From Roseomonas haemaphysalidis (GTDB lineage: Bacteria; Pseudomonadota; Alphaproteobacteria; Acetobacterales; Acetobacteraceae), in assembly GCF_017355405.1 (NCBI RefSeq), contig NZ_CP061179.1:310001-374000 (forward strand): a DNA stretch of 64,000 nt, read 5' to 3'. A model generated the notes under the pieces. It was not told the origin of the DNA. It did no database searches and saw nothing but the letters and a program-made list of their open reading frames with translations. Position 1 is the stretch's first letter, and each line of letters opens with the position of its first letter. Shown piece after piece: positions 26,958 through 37,489 of the stretch. The position numbers were made by a program, and so were the translations under genes.

Positions 26958-28106
26958 CTACTCGGCTTCGACGATGTTGTCGGCCGCGCTGACAATGGCG
27001 AGGTGATGGTCGGTGTCGCCGAAGCTCTTCTCGATCATCGCGAGACGCTTGAAGTAATGGCCTGCCTTGTATTCCCAGGTCATGGCGATCCCGCCCTGGA
27101 GCTGCACCGCCTCCTGCCCCACCGTGCGGGCCGAGTTGTTGATCTGCACCTTGGCCGCGGAGATGGCCGCGCGCCGCCGCGTGGGGTCCGGCTCCTCCGT
27201 CATCATGGCGGCGTAGAGCGCCATGGAGCGCGCCTGCTCCACCGCCACCAGCATATCCGCCGCGCGGTGCTGCAAGGCCTGGAAGGAGCCGATGGCGACG
27301 CCGAACTGCTGGCGCGCCTTGAGGTATTCCACCGTGTTCCTTTGCAGCTCCTCCAGCGTGCCGACGGCCTCGGCGCAAAGCGCCGCGATGGCCACATCGG
27401 TCACGTGCTGCATCAGCGGCAGGCCCTGCCCGATCTCGCCCAGGACCGCCTCGGCCGGAACGTCATGGAAGTCGATCTCGGCGCTGCGCAGCCCGTCCTG
27501 CGTCGGCATGCCCCGGCGGGACAGGCCGGGCGCGGCGGCATCGACCAGAAACAGCGTGATGCCGTCCCGGTCGCGCCGCGCGCCGGCGGTGCGTGCGCTG
27601 ACCACCAGCTTGCCCGCGCTGTCGCCATGCAGAACGGCGACCTTGCGGCCGTCCAGCCGGAAGCCATCGCCATCCGCGCGCGCGGTGGTGGATACGTCGT
27701 GCAGGTCGAAACGCGAGCGCGGCTCCAGCTGCGCGAAGGCCAGCGTCAGTGAGCCCTCGGCCACCTGCGGCACCAGCGCCGCCCGCAGGGCATCGCTGCC
27801 GCCGAGCCGCAGGAAGCCGCCCCCGAGCACGACGCTGGCCATGTAAGGCTCCACCGCCAGGGCCCGCCCCATCGCCTCCATGACGATCATGGTTTCCACC
27901 GCGCCGCCGCCGATGCCGCCATCATCCTCCGCGAAAGGCAGCGCCAGCACGCCGAGTTCCGCCAGGCCCGACCACAGCGCGGCGCTGTAGCCCCGGGCGC
28001 CGGACTGGTACGCCTTGCGCTTCTCGAAATCGCCGTAGCGATCGGCCATGAAGCGGTCGATGCTGTCCTTGAGGAGCCGTTGTTCCTCGGTGAGGTTGAA
28101 GTCCAC
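26958..28106 (-). CDS. Acyl-CoA dehydrogenase family protein (partner subunit)
   Basis: FAD-dependent acyl-CoA dehydrogenase fold (382 residues): N-terminal MDFNLTEEQRLLKDSIDRFM, a middle beta domain, and C-terminal LQGGIAMTWEYKAGHYFKRL. The sequence is Ala-rich and poorer in conserved flavin-contact motifs than its neighbour, as in the non-identical partner of heteromeric (alpha2beta2) FadE enzymes. It lies 12 bases after the other dehydrogenase gene. The two probably form one enzyme introducing the alpha-beta double bond into the operon's acyl-CoA. Confidence 0.85.
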   Translation of the reverse strand: MDFNLTEEQRLLKDSIDRFMADRYGDFEKRKAYQSGARGYSAALWSGLAELGVLALPFAEDDGGIGGGAVETMIVMEAMGRALAVEPYMASVVLGGGFLRLGGSDALRAALVPQVAEGSLTLAFAQLEPRSRFDLHDVSTTARADGDGFRLDGRKVAVLHGDSAGKLVVSARTAGARRDRDGITLFLVDAAAPGLSRRGMPTQDGLRSAEIDFHDVPAEAVLGEIGQGLPLMQHVTDVAIAALCAEAVGTLEELQRNTVEYLKARQQFGVAIGSFQALQHRAADMLVAVEQARSMALYAAMMTEEPDPTRRRAAISAAKVQINNSARTVGQEAVQLQGGIAMTWEYKAGHYFKRLAMIEKSFGDTDHHLAIVSAADNIVEAE

Positions 28107-28118
28107 GCGTGGTTCCCT

Positions 28119-29306
<1,188 letters not shown>

Positions 29307-29318
29307 GCTCGGTCTTCC

Positions 29319-30497
29319 TTATGCCAGCTCGATCAACCCGGCAGCGCCCTGGCCGCCGGCGACGCACATGGTCACCACGGCGTATCGCGCGCGGCGCCGC
29401 CGGCCCTCCAGCAGCGCGTGGCCCACCATGCGCGCGCCGCTCATGCCGAAGGGATGGCCGATGGAAATGGCGCCGCCGTTGACGTTCACCTTGTCCGGGT
29501 CCAGCCCCAGCGTGTCGCGGCAATACAGCGCCTGCGAGGCGAAGGCCTCGTTCAGCTCCCACAGGTCGATGTCGTCCACCGTGAGCCCGTGCCGCGCCAG
29601 TAGGCGCGGCACGGCGAAGACCGGCGCGATGCCCATCTCCTCCGGCGCGCAACCGGCGACGGCCAACCCGCGGAAGATGCCCAGCGGCGCGAGGCCGCGC
29701 CGCGCGGCTTCCGCCGCCGACATCAGCACGCTGGCGCTGGCGCCGTCCGAAAGCTGGCTGGCATTGCCGGCGGTGATGAAGCGGCCTTCGCGCACCGGCT
29801 TTAGCTTGGCGAGCCCCTCGGCGGAGGTGTCGGGGCGGTTGCCCTCGTCCTTGGCCAGCGTCACCGCCTCCTGCCGCGCGTTGCTACCGTCCTTGTCGGC
29901 CACCTCGCGCATCGTGGCGATGGGCACGATCTCCTCGTCGAAGTGCCCGGCCTGCTGCGCGCGCGCGGTGCGGCGCTGGCTTTCCAGCGAGAAAGCATCC
30001 TGCGCCGCGCGAGAAATGCCGTAGCGCTCGGCCACCAGGTCGGCGGTGTCGATCATGGTGTCGTAGATGTGCGGTTGCTGCGCTTCCAGCCAGGCGTTGC
30101 GGTAGTGGTTCCGATTGACGTGCGGCTGCACCAGGCTGATCGATTCCACGCCGCCCGCCACGGCCACCAGCACCTTGTCGACGATGATGCGCTTGGCGGC
30201 GGCGGCGATCGCCTCCAGCCCCGAAGCACAGAAGCGGCTGACCGTCAGCGCGGCGGAGGAGACCGGTAGCCCGGCGCGCAGCGCGGCGTGGCGAGCGATG
30301 TTGCCGCCCGTGGCCCCCTCCGGATAGCCGCAGCCGAGGATCACCTCCTCCACCGCGTCATGCTCCACCCCCGCGCGCGAGATGGCGGCGCCGATGGCAT
30401 GCGCGGCGAGGTCGGCGCCGTGCGTGGCGTTCAGGCTGCCGCGATAGGCGCGGCCGATCGGCGTGCGGGCGGTGGCAACGATCACGGCATCGGTCAT
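29319..30497 (-). CDS. Acetyl-CoA acyltransferase (thiolase)
   Basis: Thiolase (392 residues) that cleaves 3-ketoacyl-CoA with CoA in beta-oxidation. All three active-site segments are present: Cys90 in SRFCASGLEAI, the His in IGHPFGMSGARM and the second Cys in CVAGGQGAAG. The start overlaps the acyl-CoA ligase stop (ATGA). It lies mid-operon between the CoA ligase and the dehydrogenases. Degradative direction is inferred from the neighbours. Confidence 0.92.
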   Translation of the reverse strand: MTDAVIVATARTPIGRAYRGSLNATHGADLAAHAIGAAISRAGVEHDAVEEVILGCGYPEGATGGNIARHAALRAGLPVSSAALTVSRFCASGLEAIAAAAKRIIVDKVLVAVAGGVESISLVQPHVNRNHYRNAWLEAQQPHIYDTMIDTADLVAERYGISRAAQDAFSLESQRRTARAQQAGHFDEEIVPIATMREVADKDGSNARQEAVTLAKDEGNRPDTSAEGLAKLKPVREGRFITAGNASQLSDGASASVLMSAAEAARRGLAPLGIFRGLAVAGCAPEEMGIAPVFAVPRLLARHGLTVDDIDLWELNEAFASQALYCRDTLGLDPDKVNVNGGAISIGHPFGMSGARMVGHALLEGRRRRARYAVVTMCVAGGQGAAGLIELA

Positions 30498-32146
30498 GCT
30501 TGCGGCTCCTGCGCGCGGTCGCGCTCTTCGGCGATGAGGGTGCTGGCCAGCAGCTTGCCGGCGGGCGAGCGCGGCAGGCTGTCGCGGATCTCCAGCGCGG
30601 CGGGCATCTCATGCCGGCCCAAGCGGTCGTGCAGGAAGGCCTTCAGTGCCTCCAGCGTCAGCTCCGCCGCACCGGGGCGCAGCGTGACGAAGGCCTTGGC
30701 GGACTGGCCGCGGTATGCGTCGGGGATGCCGATGACGATGGCCTCCACGATGTCCGGGTGCTCGTAGAGCGCGCTCTCCACGGCGGCGGGATAGACATTG
30801 AAGCCGCCGGAGATGATCATGTTCTTGCGCCGGTCCAGCAGCGAGAACAGCCCGTCGGCATCGAGACGCCCGAGGTCGCCGGTCAGGAACCAGCCGTCGC
30901 GGAAGGCCGCCGCCGTGTCCGCCGGCTTGTTCCAGTAGCCGGCGAAGACGTTGGGGCCACGGATGGCGATCTCCCCCGCCTCGCCCGGCGGCAGGGCGCG
31001 GCCGGGGTCGTCCATGGCAACAATGCGCATCTCGATCCCCGGCAAGGGCACGCCGATCACGCCGGGGCGGGAGGTCACGCCCACCGGCACGCGCGTGCCG
31101 GCCGGCGAGGTCTCGGTCATGCCCCAGCCGATGCGCAGCCGCTGGCCGAACAGCCGCTCCACCTTCTGTCCCACCTCGTGGGGCAGCGGCGCGCCGCCGG
31201 AAACGCAGGCGTGCAGGGCGGAAAAATCCGTCCGCGCCGCGTCTGGGTGGTTCAGCAGCGCGATCCACATGGTCGGCACGCCGGTCATCAGCGTCACGCG
31301 GTGCTGCGCGATGTCGCGCAGCACCGCGCCGGCATCGAAGCGCGGATGCAGGATCACCTCGTTGCCATCGGCCAGGTGCCGCAGCAGCACGGTGGTCAGC
31401 GCGTAGATATGGAACAGCGGCAGCACGCCCATCACGCGCTGCTCGCCCGGTACCATGCGCTCGCCGTCGTCCCAGTGCTGATAGATGCTGACGGCGGCTG
31501 TCAGGTTGCCATGCGTCAGCATGGCCCCCTTGGGCAGGCCGGTGGTGCCGCCGGTGTATTGCAACAGCGCCACGTCGCCCGGCGCGGCCTCGGGCCAGTC
31601 CGGCACGGGCGTGGCAGCGTCCAGCAGCGGCGACAGCGGTTCCAGCCCCGGCGGAAGGGTGGCGGGCTCGCCGCCCCAGCGGCTGTCCTCGCCCACCAGC
31701 ACGCGCGCGGCAGCGCCGGTTTCCCACAGCCACTCGGCCTGCGGCAGCAGGGTGGGCAGGTCGGTGGTCACCACCAGCCGGGCGCCGCTGTCCGCCAGCT
31801 TGTGCGCCAGCTCGCGCCGCGCATCCAGGGCGGACAGGTGCACCACCCGCGCGCCAAGGCCAGTGAGCGCGAAGAAGCACACCGGGTGCCACGGCGTGTT
31901 GGGCAGGAACAGCGCCACGGCCTGCCCCTTTTCGACCCCCAGGGCGCGGAAGGCACCGGCCGCCCGGGCCACCAGGGTGCCGAGATCGGTGTAGCTCAGC
32001 CGCTGGTCCCGATAGCGCAGCGCCGGGCGCGCGCCGCCGTTCCGCACCAGCCGCGCGAACATCTCCGGCAGCGTGCTGATGCGCAGCGGCGCATCCCAGC
32101 GGCACGCCGCGGGATAGGCACCCTCCCACGGGTGCGGCACTCTCAT
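30494..32146 (-). CDS. Acyl-CoA ligase (AMP-binding, FadD-like)
   Basis: ATP-dependent ligase (550 residues) that activates a carboxylic acid to its CoA thioester. ANL-superfamily motifs are all present: YTGGTTGLPKGAMLTHGN, GWGMTETSPAG, DGWFLTGDLGRLDADG, RRKNMIISGGFNVYP and the catalytic Lys in PRSPAGKLL. The ATG at 32146 overlaps the stop of the preceding gene (ATGA); a much longer upstream frame is rejected because it runs antiparallel to nothing real and overlaps that gene entirely. It supplies the entry step of the operon. Substrate chain length is unknown. Confidence 0.92.
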   Translation of the reverse strand: MRVPHPWEGAYPAACRWDAPLRISTLPEMFARLVRNGGARPALRYRDQRLSYTDLGTLVARAAGAFRALGVEKGQAVALFLPNTPWHPVCFFALTGLGARVVHLSALDARRELAHKLADSGARLVVTTDLPTLLPQAEWLWETGAAARVLVGEDSRWGGEPATLPPGLEPLSPLLDAATPVPDWPEAAPGDVALLQYTGGTTGLPKGAMLTHGNLTAAVSIYQHWDDGERMVPGEQRVMGVLPLFHIYALTTVLLRHLADGNEVILHPRFDAGAVLRDIAQHRVTLMTGVPTMWIALLNHPDAARTDFSALHACVSGGAPLPHEVGQKVERLFGQRLRIGWGMTETSPAGTRVPVGVTSRPGVIGVPLPGIEMRIVAMDDPGRALPPGEAGEIAIRGPNVFAGYWNKPADTAAAFRDGWFLTGDLGRLDADGLFSLLDRRKNMIISGGFNVYPAAVESALYEHPDIVEAIVIGIPDAYRGQSAKAFVTLRPGAAELTLEALKAFLHDRLGRHEMPAALEIRDSLPRSPAGKLLASTLIAEERDRAQEPQA

Positions 32147-34182
32147 GCTGCCGCCATGCGCGACAGCGCGTCGGACGGGCGCAGCGTGCTGTCGCCCGAG
32201 CGCGCCGCATGGCCTTCCAGCGCCCGCGCGACGCTGGCCGCACCCAGCACGCCCGCATGATACATCGGGCCACCGCGCCAAGCAGGCCAGCCGTAGCCGT
32301 GCAGCCAGACCACGTCGATGTCGCCCGGCCGCGCGGCGATGCCTTCCTCCAGGATGCGTGCGCCCTCGTCGATCATCGGGAAGATCAGCCGCTCGATGAT
32401 CTCCTGCCGGCCGATCGCGCGCCGCGCAATGCCCTGCTCGCCCGCGATGCACTCGATCAGCGTGTGCACCTCCGGGTCCGGCTCTCCCTGCCGCGCCCCG
32501 TCGGAATAGCGGTAGTAGCCGCGTCCGACCTTCTGGCCAATGCGCCCGGCCTCGCACAGCGCGTCGGCGACGGGCGCCTTCTTGCCGGTGGCTTTCCGCA
32601 CACGCCAGCCGATGTCGAGCCCCGCGAGGTCGATCATGGCAAACTGCCCCATGCGGAAGCCGAACTCGACCAGCGCGGCATCCACTTCCTCCGGCGCCGC
32701 GCCTTCCAGCAACAGGCGCTCGGCCTGCGCGGTGCGGCGGGCCAGCATCCGGTTGCCGACGAAGCCGTGGCAGGCGCCCACCACCACCGGCTGCTTGCCC
32801 AGCCGCCGCCCCAGCTCCACCGCCGTGGCCAGCGCTTCCGGCGTGGTCTGCGCGCCGCGCACCACTTCCAGAAGCTTCATGACGTTGGCAGGCGAGAAGA
32901 AGTGCATGCCCAGCACGTCGCCCGGGCGCGCGGTGGCCGCCGCCATGCTGTCGATGTCGAGGTAAGACGTGTTGCTGGCCAGCAGCGCGCCGGGCTTGGC
33001 CACGCGGTCCAGCGTGCCGAAGATCTCGCGCTTCAGGCCCAGTTCTTCGAAGGCGGCTTCCACCACCACGTCGGCTTCGACGGCGGCGTCCAGGCCAATC
33101 TGGCCCTGGATGCGGGCCAGGCGCCGGTCGCGTTCCTCCGCCGACAGGCTGCCGCGCCGGACAGAAGTGTCGTAATTCGCCCGCACGCGTTCCAGCCCCC
33201 GGTCCAGCGCCTCCTGCGAGGTTTCGATCACTGTCACGGGAATGCCGGCGTTGCTGAACACCATGGCGATGCCCCCACCCATGGTGCCGGCCCCGACCAC
33301 CGCCGCGCTGGCCACCGGCCGGGCGGCGGTGCCGGCGGGCAGACCCGGAACCTGCGCCGCCGCGCGCTCGGCAAAGAACACGTGGCGCAAGGCCTTGGAG
33401 CGCGCATCCTCCATCAGCCGCCGAAAGGTCTGCCGTTCGAATGCCAGGGCTTCGTCGAACGGTTTGCTGAAGGCCGCGGCGACGCAATCGATGCAGCCCT
33501 GCACGGCGGGGTTGCCGGCCGCCTGCTTGCCGAGGGCGGTGGCCGCGGCCTCGAAATCCTCGTGGGATCCCAGCCCGTCCCGGTCGCGGCTGCGCGGGGG
33601 CGGCGCGGCCAGGGCCAGGGCGCGCCGGCGCGCGGCGGGCAGCGCATCGTCCCCCGTCACCTCGTCCACCATCCCCAGGCGCAGCGCGTCCGCCGGGCCG
33701 AGGGTGGTGCCCTGCGCGATCAACGGCAGGGCCACGGCTGCGCCGATCAGACGCGGCAGGCGCTGCGTGCCCCCCGCGCCCGGCACCAGCCCCAGCTTCA
33801 CCTCCGGCAATCCCAGCCGCGCCTTGGGCCCGGCCACGCGGCCGTGGCAGGCCAGCGCCAGTTCCAGCCCGCCGCCCAGCGCGGCACCGTCGATCGCGGC
33901 CACCACCGGCTTGGCAGAGCGTTCAAAGGCGTCCACGACGTCCGACAGGGTGGGCGGCACCGGGGGCTTGCCGAACTCGCCGATGTCGGCGCCGGCGATA
34001 AAGGTGCGGCCCTCGGCCGCCAGCACAACGGCCCGCACCGCCGGGTCCGCCGTCGCAGCCGCCAGGGCATCCAGCAGGCCGGAACGCACAGCGGCGCTCA
34101 GGGCATTCACCGGCGGGCTGCCGATGCGGATCACCGCGACAGCATCCTCCACCAGCAGGCCGACGGGCCGGGCTTGCGTCAT
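32143..34182 (-). CDS. Bifunctional enoyl-CoA hydratase / 3-hydroxyacyl-CoA dehydrogenase
   Basis: Two-domain beta-oxidation enzyme (679 residues), FadJ/FadB-like. The N-terminal crotonase domain has AGADIGEF (oxyanion region) and the catalytic Glu pair in GGLELALACHGRVA and LGLPEVKLGLVPGAGG. The dehydrogenase domain begins near 295 with the NAD motif VGAGTMGGGIA, followed by SNTSYLDID, GMHFFSPANVM and the C-terminal helical part. It is the first gene of the operon; ATG at 34182 follows GGAGAGGAAA. It hydrates enoyl-CoA and oxidises the product before the thiolase step. Confidence 0.93.
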   Translation of the reverse strand: MTQARPVGLLVEDAVAVIRIGSPPVNALSAAVRSGLLDALAAATADPAVRAVVLAAEGRTFIAGADIGEFGKPPVPPTLSDVVDAFERSAKPVVAAIDGAALGGGLELALACHGRVAGPKARLGLPEVKLGLVPGAGGTQRLPRLIGAAVALPLIAQGTTLGPADALRLGMVDEVTGDDALPAARRRALALAAPPPRSRDRDGLGSHEDFEAAATALGKQAAGNPAVQGCIDCVAAAFSKPFDEALAFERQTFRRLMEDARSKALRHVFFAERAAAQVPGLPAGTAARPVASAAVVGAGTMGGGIAMVFSNAGIPVTVIETSQEALDRGLERVRANYDTSVRRGSLSAEERDRRLARIQGQIGLDAAVEADVVVEAAFEELGLKREIFGTLDRVAKPGALLASNTSYLDIDSMAAATARPGDVLGMHFFSPANVMKLLEVVRGAQTTPEALATAVELGRRLGKQPVVVGACHGFVGNRMLARRTAQAERLLLEGAAPEEVDAALVEFGFRMGQFAMIDLAGLDIGWRVRKATGKKAPVADALCEAGRIGQKVGRGYYRYSDGARQGEPDPEVHTLIECIAGEQGIARRAIGRQEIIERLIFPMIDEGARILEEGIAARPGDIDVVWLHGYGWPAWRGGPMYHAGVLGAASVARALEGHAARSGDSTLRPSDALSRMAAA

Positions 34183-34210
34183 AGCGTTTCCTCTCCGGCT
34201 TTTCACTTGT

Positions 34211-34229
34211 AATTCCGCATCGTGGAATT
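34211..34229. promoter_or_regulatory. IclR-type operator candidate
   Basis: AATTCC-N7-GGAATT forms a perfect 6-base inverted repeat in the divergent region between the beta-oxidation operon and the IclR gene. IclR regulators commonly bind GGAAT/ATTCC-like half-sites, so this is a good candidate for control of both directions. Direct binding is inference. Confidence 0.5.
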
Positions 34230-34317
34230 TAGTTCTGCCGATTACTGCAAGGCGTATCCGCCCGCCGGGCGGCTGGTCAAGCACTGCCTGCAGCCCCACG
34301 CCGAAAGGAATTCCCCC

Positions 34318-35127
34318 ATGCGCAAGCGCGCGGCCCCACCGCCGGAAGCCGCGGATGAGTCCGGGGATCGCCAGTTCATCCAGGTGGTGGCGCGCGCCAT
34401 GGCCGTGCTGCGCGCCTTCACGGCGGAGGACAGCGTGCTGGGCAACCAGGAGTTGGCGGCGCGCACAGGCCTGCCCAAGGCCACCGTGTCACGCCTGACC
34501 CACACGCTGACCGAACTGGGCCACCTCAGCTACCTGCCCCGCTTCGCCAAGTACCAGCTCGGGCTCGGGCTGGTGCCGCTGGGGCAGCTGGCGCTGGCCA
34601 ACCTGTCCATCCGCCAGGTGGCGGCGCCGCTGATGCGCCTGCTGGCCGAGGAAACCGGCACCTCCGTCTCGCTGGGCAGCCGCGAGGGGCTGTCCATGCT
34701 CTACATCGAGCACTTCTCGCCCCGCACCGCCGTGGCGCTGCAACTTGGCATTGGCTCGCGCGTGCCGCTGGGCCTGACCGCCATGGGGCGCGCCCACTAT
34801 GCCGTGGCGGGGGAGGCCGAGCGCGCGGCGCTGGACGCCCGCCTGGCGGAGGCCGAGCCGGACCGCTGGCCAGAGATCCGCGCCGGACTGCGCGAAGCGG
34901 TGGAGATGCACGCGGCGCTGGGCTTCACCGTGTCGGTCGGCGACTGGAACCGCACGGTGCATGCCGCCGGCGCCGCCTTCGCGCTGCCCAACGGCGGCGG
35001 GACCGTCGCGGTCAACAGCGGCGCGCCCGCCTTCATGCTGGGACGCGAGCGCATCCTGCACGAGATCGGCCCGCGCCTCGCCGCCGTGACGCGCCGCATG
35101 GAGGCCCTGGCGGGGCTGCGGCACTGA
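34318..35127 (+). CDS. IclR family transcriptional regulator
   Basis: Regulator of 269 residues. The N-terminal winged helix reads ARAMAVLRAFTAEDSVLGNQELAARTGLPKATVSRLTHTLTELGHL; the C-terminal IclR effector domain (about 100-265) includes SLGSREGLSMLYIEHF and VPLGLTAMGRAHYA. The ATG at 34318 with AAAGGAA is chosen; a GTG at 34222 would start inside the operator palindrome. Divergence from the CoA operon makes that operon its probable target, with the acid substrate or a CoA ester as effector. A Bug receptor gene follows 65 bases downstream. Confidence 0.9.
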   Translation: MRKRAAPPPEAADESGDRQFIQVVARAMAVLRAFTAEDSVLGNQELAARTGLPKATVSRLTHTLTELGHLSYLPRFAKYQLGLGLVPLGQLALANLSIRQVAAPLMRLLAEETGTSVSLGSREGLSMLYIEHFSPRTAVALQLGIGSRVPLGLTAMGRAHYAVAGEAERAALDARLAEAEPDRWPEIRAGLREAVEMHAALGFTVSVGDWNRTVHAAGAAFALPNGGGTVAVNSGAPAFMLGRERILHEIGPRLAAVTRRMEALAGLRH

Positions 35128-35192
35128 GGGCCTTGGCGGGGATGGCCCCCGCGCCCTAGGCTCTGCGCAACAAAAAAGCCGAGGGAATATCC

Positions 35193-36170
35193 ATGATCGC
35201 GCGCCGGCCCCTGTTCGGGGCAGCACTCGCCCTGCCCTTCATCCGCCCCGCCGCCGCCCAGGGCGGCGGCTGGCCCGACCGCCCGGTGCGGGTGGTCGTG
35301 CCCTTTCCGCCCGCCGGCTCCACGGACGTGATGACGCGCATTTATGCGGAGCAGCTGCAACAGCACATCGGGCAGAACTTGGTGGTGGAAAACCGCCCTG
35401 GTGCCGGCGGCAACATCGGCATGGACGCCATCGCCAAATCCACGCCCGATGGCTACACGCTGGGCATGGCGACGATCGGCCAGTTCTGCATCAACCAGTT
35501 TCTGTATTCCCGCATGCCGTGGGACATCGACCGCGACTTCGTGCCCGTGGCGCTGACCTACGAGCTGCCCAATGTCATGATCGCCAGCACCCAGCATTGT
35601 CCGGCGACGACGCTGGCGGAGTTCAATGCCTGGGCGGGCGCGCGGCCGCGCGGCATCACCTATGGCAGCCCGGGCGTCGGCACTACGGCGCACCTGTCCG
35701 GCGCGCTGTACACGCAGCGCCAGAAGCTGAGCGCCGAGCACGTGCCGTTTCGCGGCGCGGCGCAGATCATTCCCGCCATGCTGTCCGGCGACCTGACCTG
35801 CGCGATCGACAACCTCGCCTCCTACATCCCGCTGATCCAGGAAGGCCGGATGCGCGCCTTCGCGGTGACGGACGCGACGCGCTGGCCCAGCCTGCCGGAC
35901 ATCCCCACCATGGCGGAGGCCGGCGTGCCGGACTTCGTGGTCACCTCCTGGGCCGCGATGGTGGCGCCCGCCGGCACGCCGCGCCCGATCCTGGACAAGC
36001 TGAACGCCGCCCTGCGTCAGGTGACGGAGAATGAAGCGGTGCAGAAGCGCGCCCAGCAGGCCGGCACGCGCCTGCTGTGGTCCACGCCGGAACAGGCCGC
36101 CGAGCGCGGCCGCCGGGAGCGGCCGATGTGGCAGGATGCCGTGCGGCTGACCGGCGCGCGGGCCGATTGA
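35193..36170 (+). CDS. Bug-type (TctC) periplasmic solute receptor
   Basis: Periplasmic receptor (325 residues). A short leader (MIARRPLFGAALALPFIRPAAA) is followed by VRVVVPFPPAGSTDVMTRIYAEQL, VVENRPGAGGNIGMDAIA and YGSPGVGTTAHLSGAL, all typical of Bug proteins. It probably shares a transcript with the IclR gene. It is the third Bug receptor around this catabolic locus, again without TctA/TctB. Members of this family also act as chemoreceptor or two-component partners, so uptake is not the only possible role. Confidence 0.9.
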   Translation: MIARRPLFGAALALPFIRPAAAQGGGWPDRPVRVVVPFPPAGSTDVMTRIYAEQLQQHIGQNLVVENRPGAGGNIGMDAIAKSTPDGYTLGMATIGQFCINQFLYSRMPWDIDRDFVPVALTYELPNVMIASTQHCPATTLAEFNAWAGARPRGITYGSPGVGTTAHLSGALYTQRQKLSAEHVPFRGAAQIIPAMLSGDLTCAIDNLASYIPLIQEGRMRAFAVTDATRWPSLPDIPTMAEAGVPDFVVTSWAAMVAPAGTPRPILDKLNAALRQVTENEAVQKRAQQAGTRLLWSTPEQAAERGRRERPMWQDAVRLTGARAD

Positions 36171-36189
36171 GCGAGCGGCAGGGCGGGCG

Positions 36190-36975
36190 TCACGGCACGG
36201 TGTAGTCGGAGCAGTCCGGCAGCGGCCGGTCCGGCCGGTATTCGCCGGCCGCAGCGCTGAACACCATGCGGCGGGTGAAGCTGCAGGTCGTGTCGCGCCG
36301 GCGCACCAAGTCGGCCTGCCGCAGCGGCGGCATCTCGTTGGAGTCCTGCATGCGCGAGGCACCGCGCGGGTAAGCCCACGCCTTTGTGGCGTACACCAGC
36401 CCCGGCCGCGCCGCCGTGCCGCCGGGGGCCAGCGTCAGTGTGGCCGAGAACCCGTATTCGTCGTGGCAGGCGCCACGGCGCCGCCGCATGTCGCGTTCGC
36501 TGAAGCAGGCACGGATCATCAGCGACCCGGCGATCGGCACGGTCAACACCGGCTTCGCATCTGCTTCCCCCCGCGGCGACAGGTGGAACAACTGCAGCTC
36601 CGTGGCGCTGCCACCGCCGCCGGAATAGCCGGTGCTGCTTCGCACCTCGACCCCCGCCAGGAAGCCGCCGTCGCGCAGCGTCACCAGCGCCGGCCAGATG
36701 GCGAAGGTGTCGTCCGGCGCCCGGGCCGCCCGGGCCTGGCTGCCAGGGCGAAGCACGGGCGGCGGACTGTCGCCCGCCGGCTCGCCTAGCTGCACGCACC
36801 AAGTGGCGTCCGCGGTGCATTGCGTGCCGGGATCGGCGCCGCGCGGGGCCAGCGTCAGCAGCCGTTCGGCGGCGGGAGCCTCGGCGGCCATCGCGCCCGG
36901 CGCGGCCAGCAGGGCGATCAGCAGGATTCGGAGCAAGGCGGGGGTGTTCCGGGTCTGGTGTCGGATAACCGGCAT
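36190..36975 (-). CDS. Exported protein of unknown function (261 aa)
   Basis: Not recognised. The ATG at 36975 gives a Sec signal (about 12-28, ALLRILLIALLAAPGAMA) and a mature periplasmic protein of about 230 residues with six Cys, enough for disulfides. Segments TFAIWPALVTLRDGGFLAGVEV and ELQLFHLSPRGEADAKPVLTVPIAGSL suggest a beta-rich fold. A longer frame beginning MSSSNG is disfavoured because it hides the signal peptide. It converges with the Bug receptor gene and diverges from DUF1810. No enzyme motif is evident. Confidence 0.6.
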   Translation of the reverse strand: MPVIRHQTRNTPALLRILLIALLAAPGAMAAEAPAAERLLTLAPRGADPGTQCTADATWCVQLGEPAGDSPPPVLRPGSQARAARAPDDTFAIWPALVTLRDGGFLAGVEVRSSTGYSGGGGSATELQLFHLSPRGEADAKPVLTVPIAGSLMIRACFSERDMRRRRGACHDEYGFSATLTLAPGGTAARPGLVYATKAWAYPRGASRMQDSNEMPPLRQADLVRRRDTTCSFTRRMVFSAAAGEYRPDRPLPDCSDYTVP

Positions 36976-37073
36976 CAAGCGCCCGACAGGCGCCCTGGGG
37001 CAAGCGGCCGCGCGGCAACGACCGGCGCGGCGCCCCGTTTCATCCCGGGCGGAGCCGTTGGAGGACGACACAG

Positions 37074-37481
37074 ATGTTCGATGCGCAGCGGTTCGTGGCG
37101 GCCCAGGCGCCGGTGATCGAAGATGTGCGGCGCGAGTTGCGGGCGGGGCAGAAACGCTCGCACTGGATGTGGTTCGTGTTTCCGCAGATCGCCGGCCTCG
37201 GGCACAGCGACATGGCGCGGCGCTACGCCCTGCATTCGCTGTCGGAGGCGCGGGCCTACTTGGCGCACCCGGTGCTGGGGCCGCGGCTGGTGGAATGCAC
37301 CGGGCTGGTCAACGCCGTGCGCGGGCGCACCATCCGGGATGTGCTGGGCAGCCCGGACGATATGAAGTTCCGCTCCTGCATGTCGCTGTTCGCCGCCTTG
37401 AAGTCCGGCGAGCCGGTGTTCGACGAGGCGCTGAGACAATGGTTTGCTGGGCAGGGCGACCCGGGGGGCTACCCGGAATAG
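37074..37481 (+). CDS. DUF1810 family protein
   Basis: A 135-residue cytoplasmic protein matching DUF1810: FDAQRFVAAQAPVIEDVRRELRAGQKRSHWMWFVFPQIAGLG, then RYALHSLSEARAYLAHPVLGPRL and DDMKFRSCMSLFAAL. The family (calpastatin-like in older databases) has no established biochemical role. The conserved HWMWFVFPQ core suggests a small-ligand or nucleic-acid site. It stands alone and converges with rsgA, eight bases apart. Confidence 0.85.
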   Translation: MFDAQRFVAAQAPVIEDVRRELRAGQKRSHWMWFVFPQIAGLGHSDMARRYALHSLSEARAYLAHPVLGPRLVECTGLVNAVRGRTIRDVLGSPDDMKFRSCMSLFAALKSGEPVFDEALRQWFAGQGDPGGYPE

Positions 37482-37489
37482 CCGACCCG

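Noticed and set aside
24759..27752. 997-codon plus-strand frame opposite two receptors and an acyl-CoA dehydrogenase
   Set aside because: Antisense to clear genes; Arg/His/Gly-rich with no motif.
32209..34212. 667-codon plus-strand frame opposite the bifunctional beta-oxidation gene
   Set aside because: Antisense to a protein with all catalytic motifs intact.
34222..34317. GTG at 34222 as the IclR start
   Set aside because: The extension overlaps the inverted repeat and has no family similarity; the ATG at 34318 has AAAGGAA upstream.
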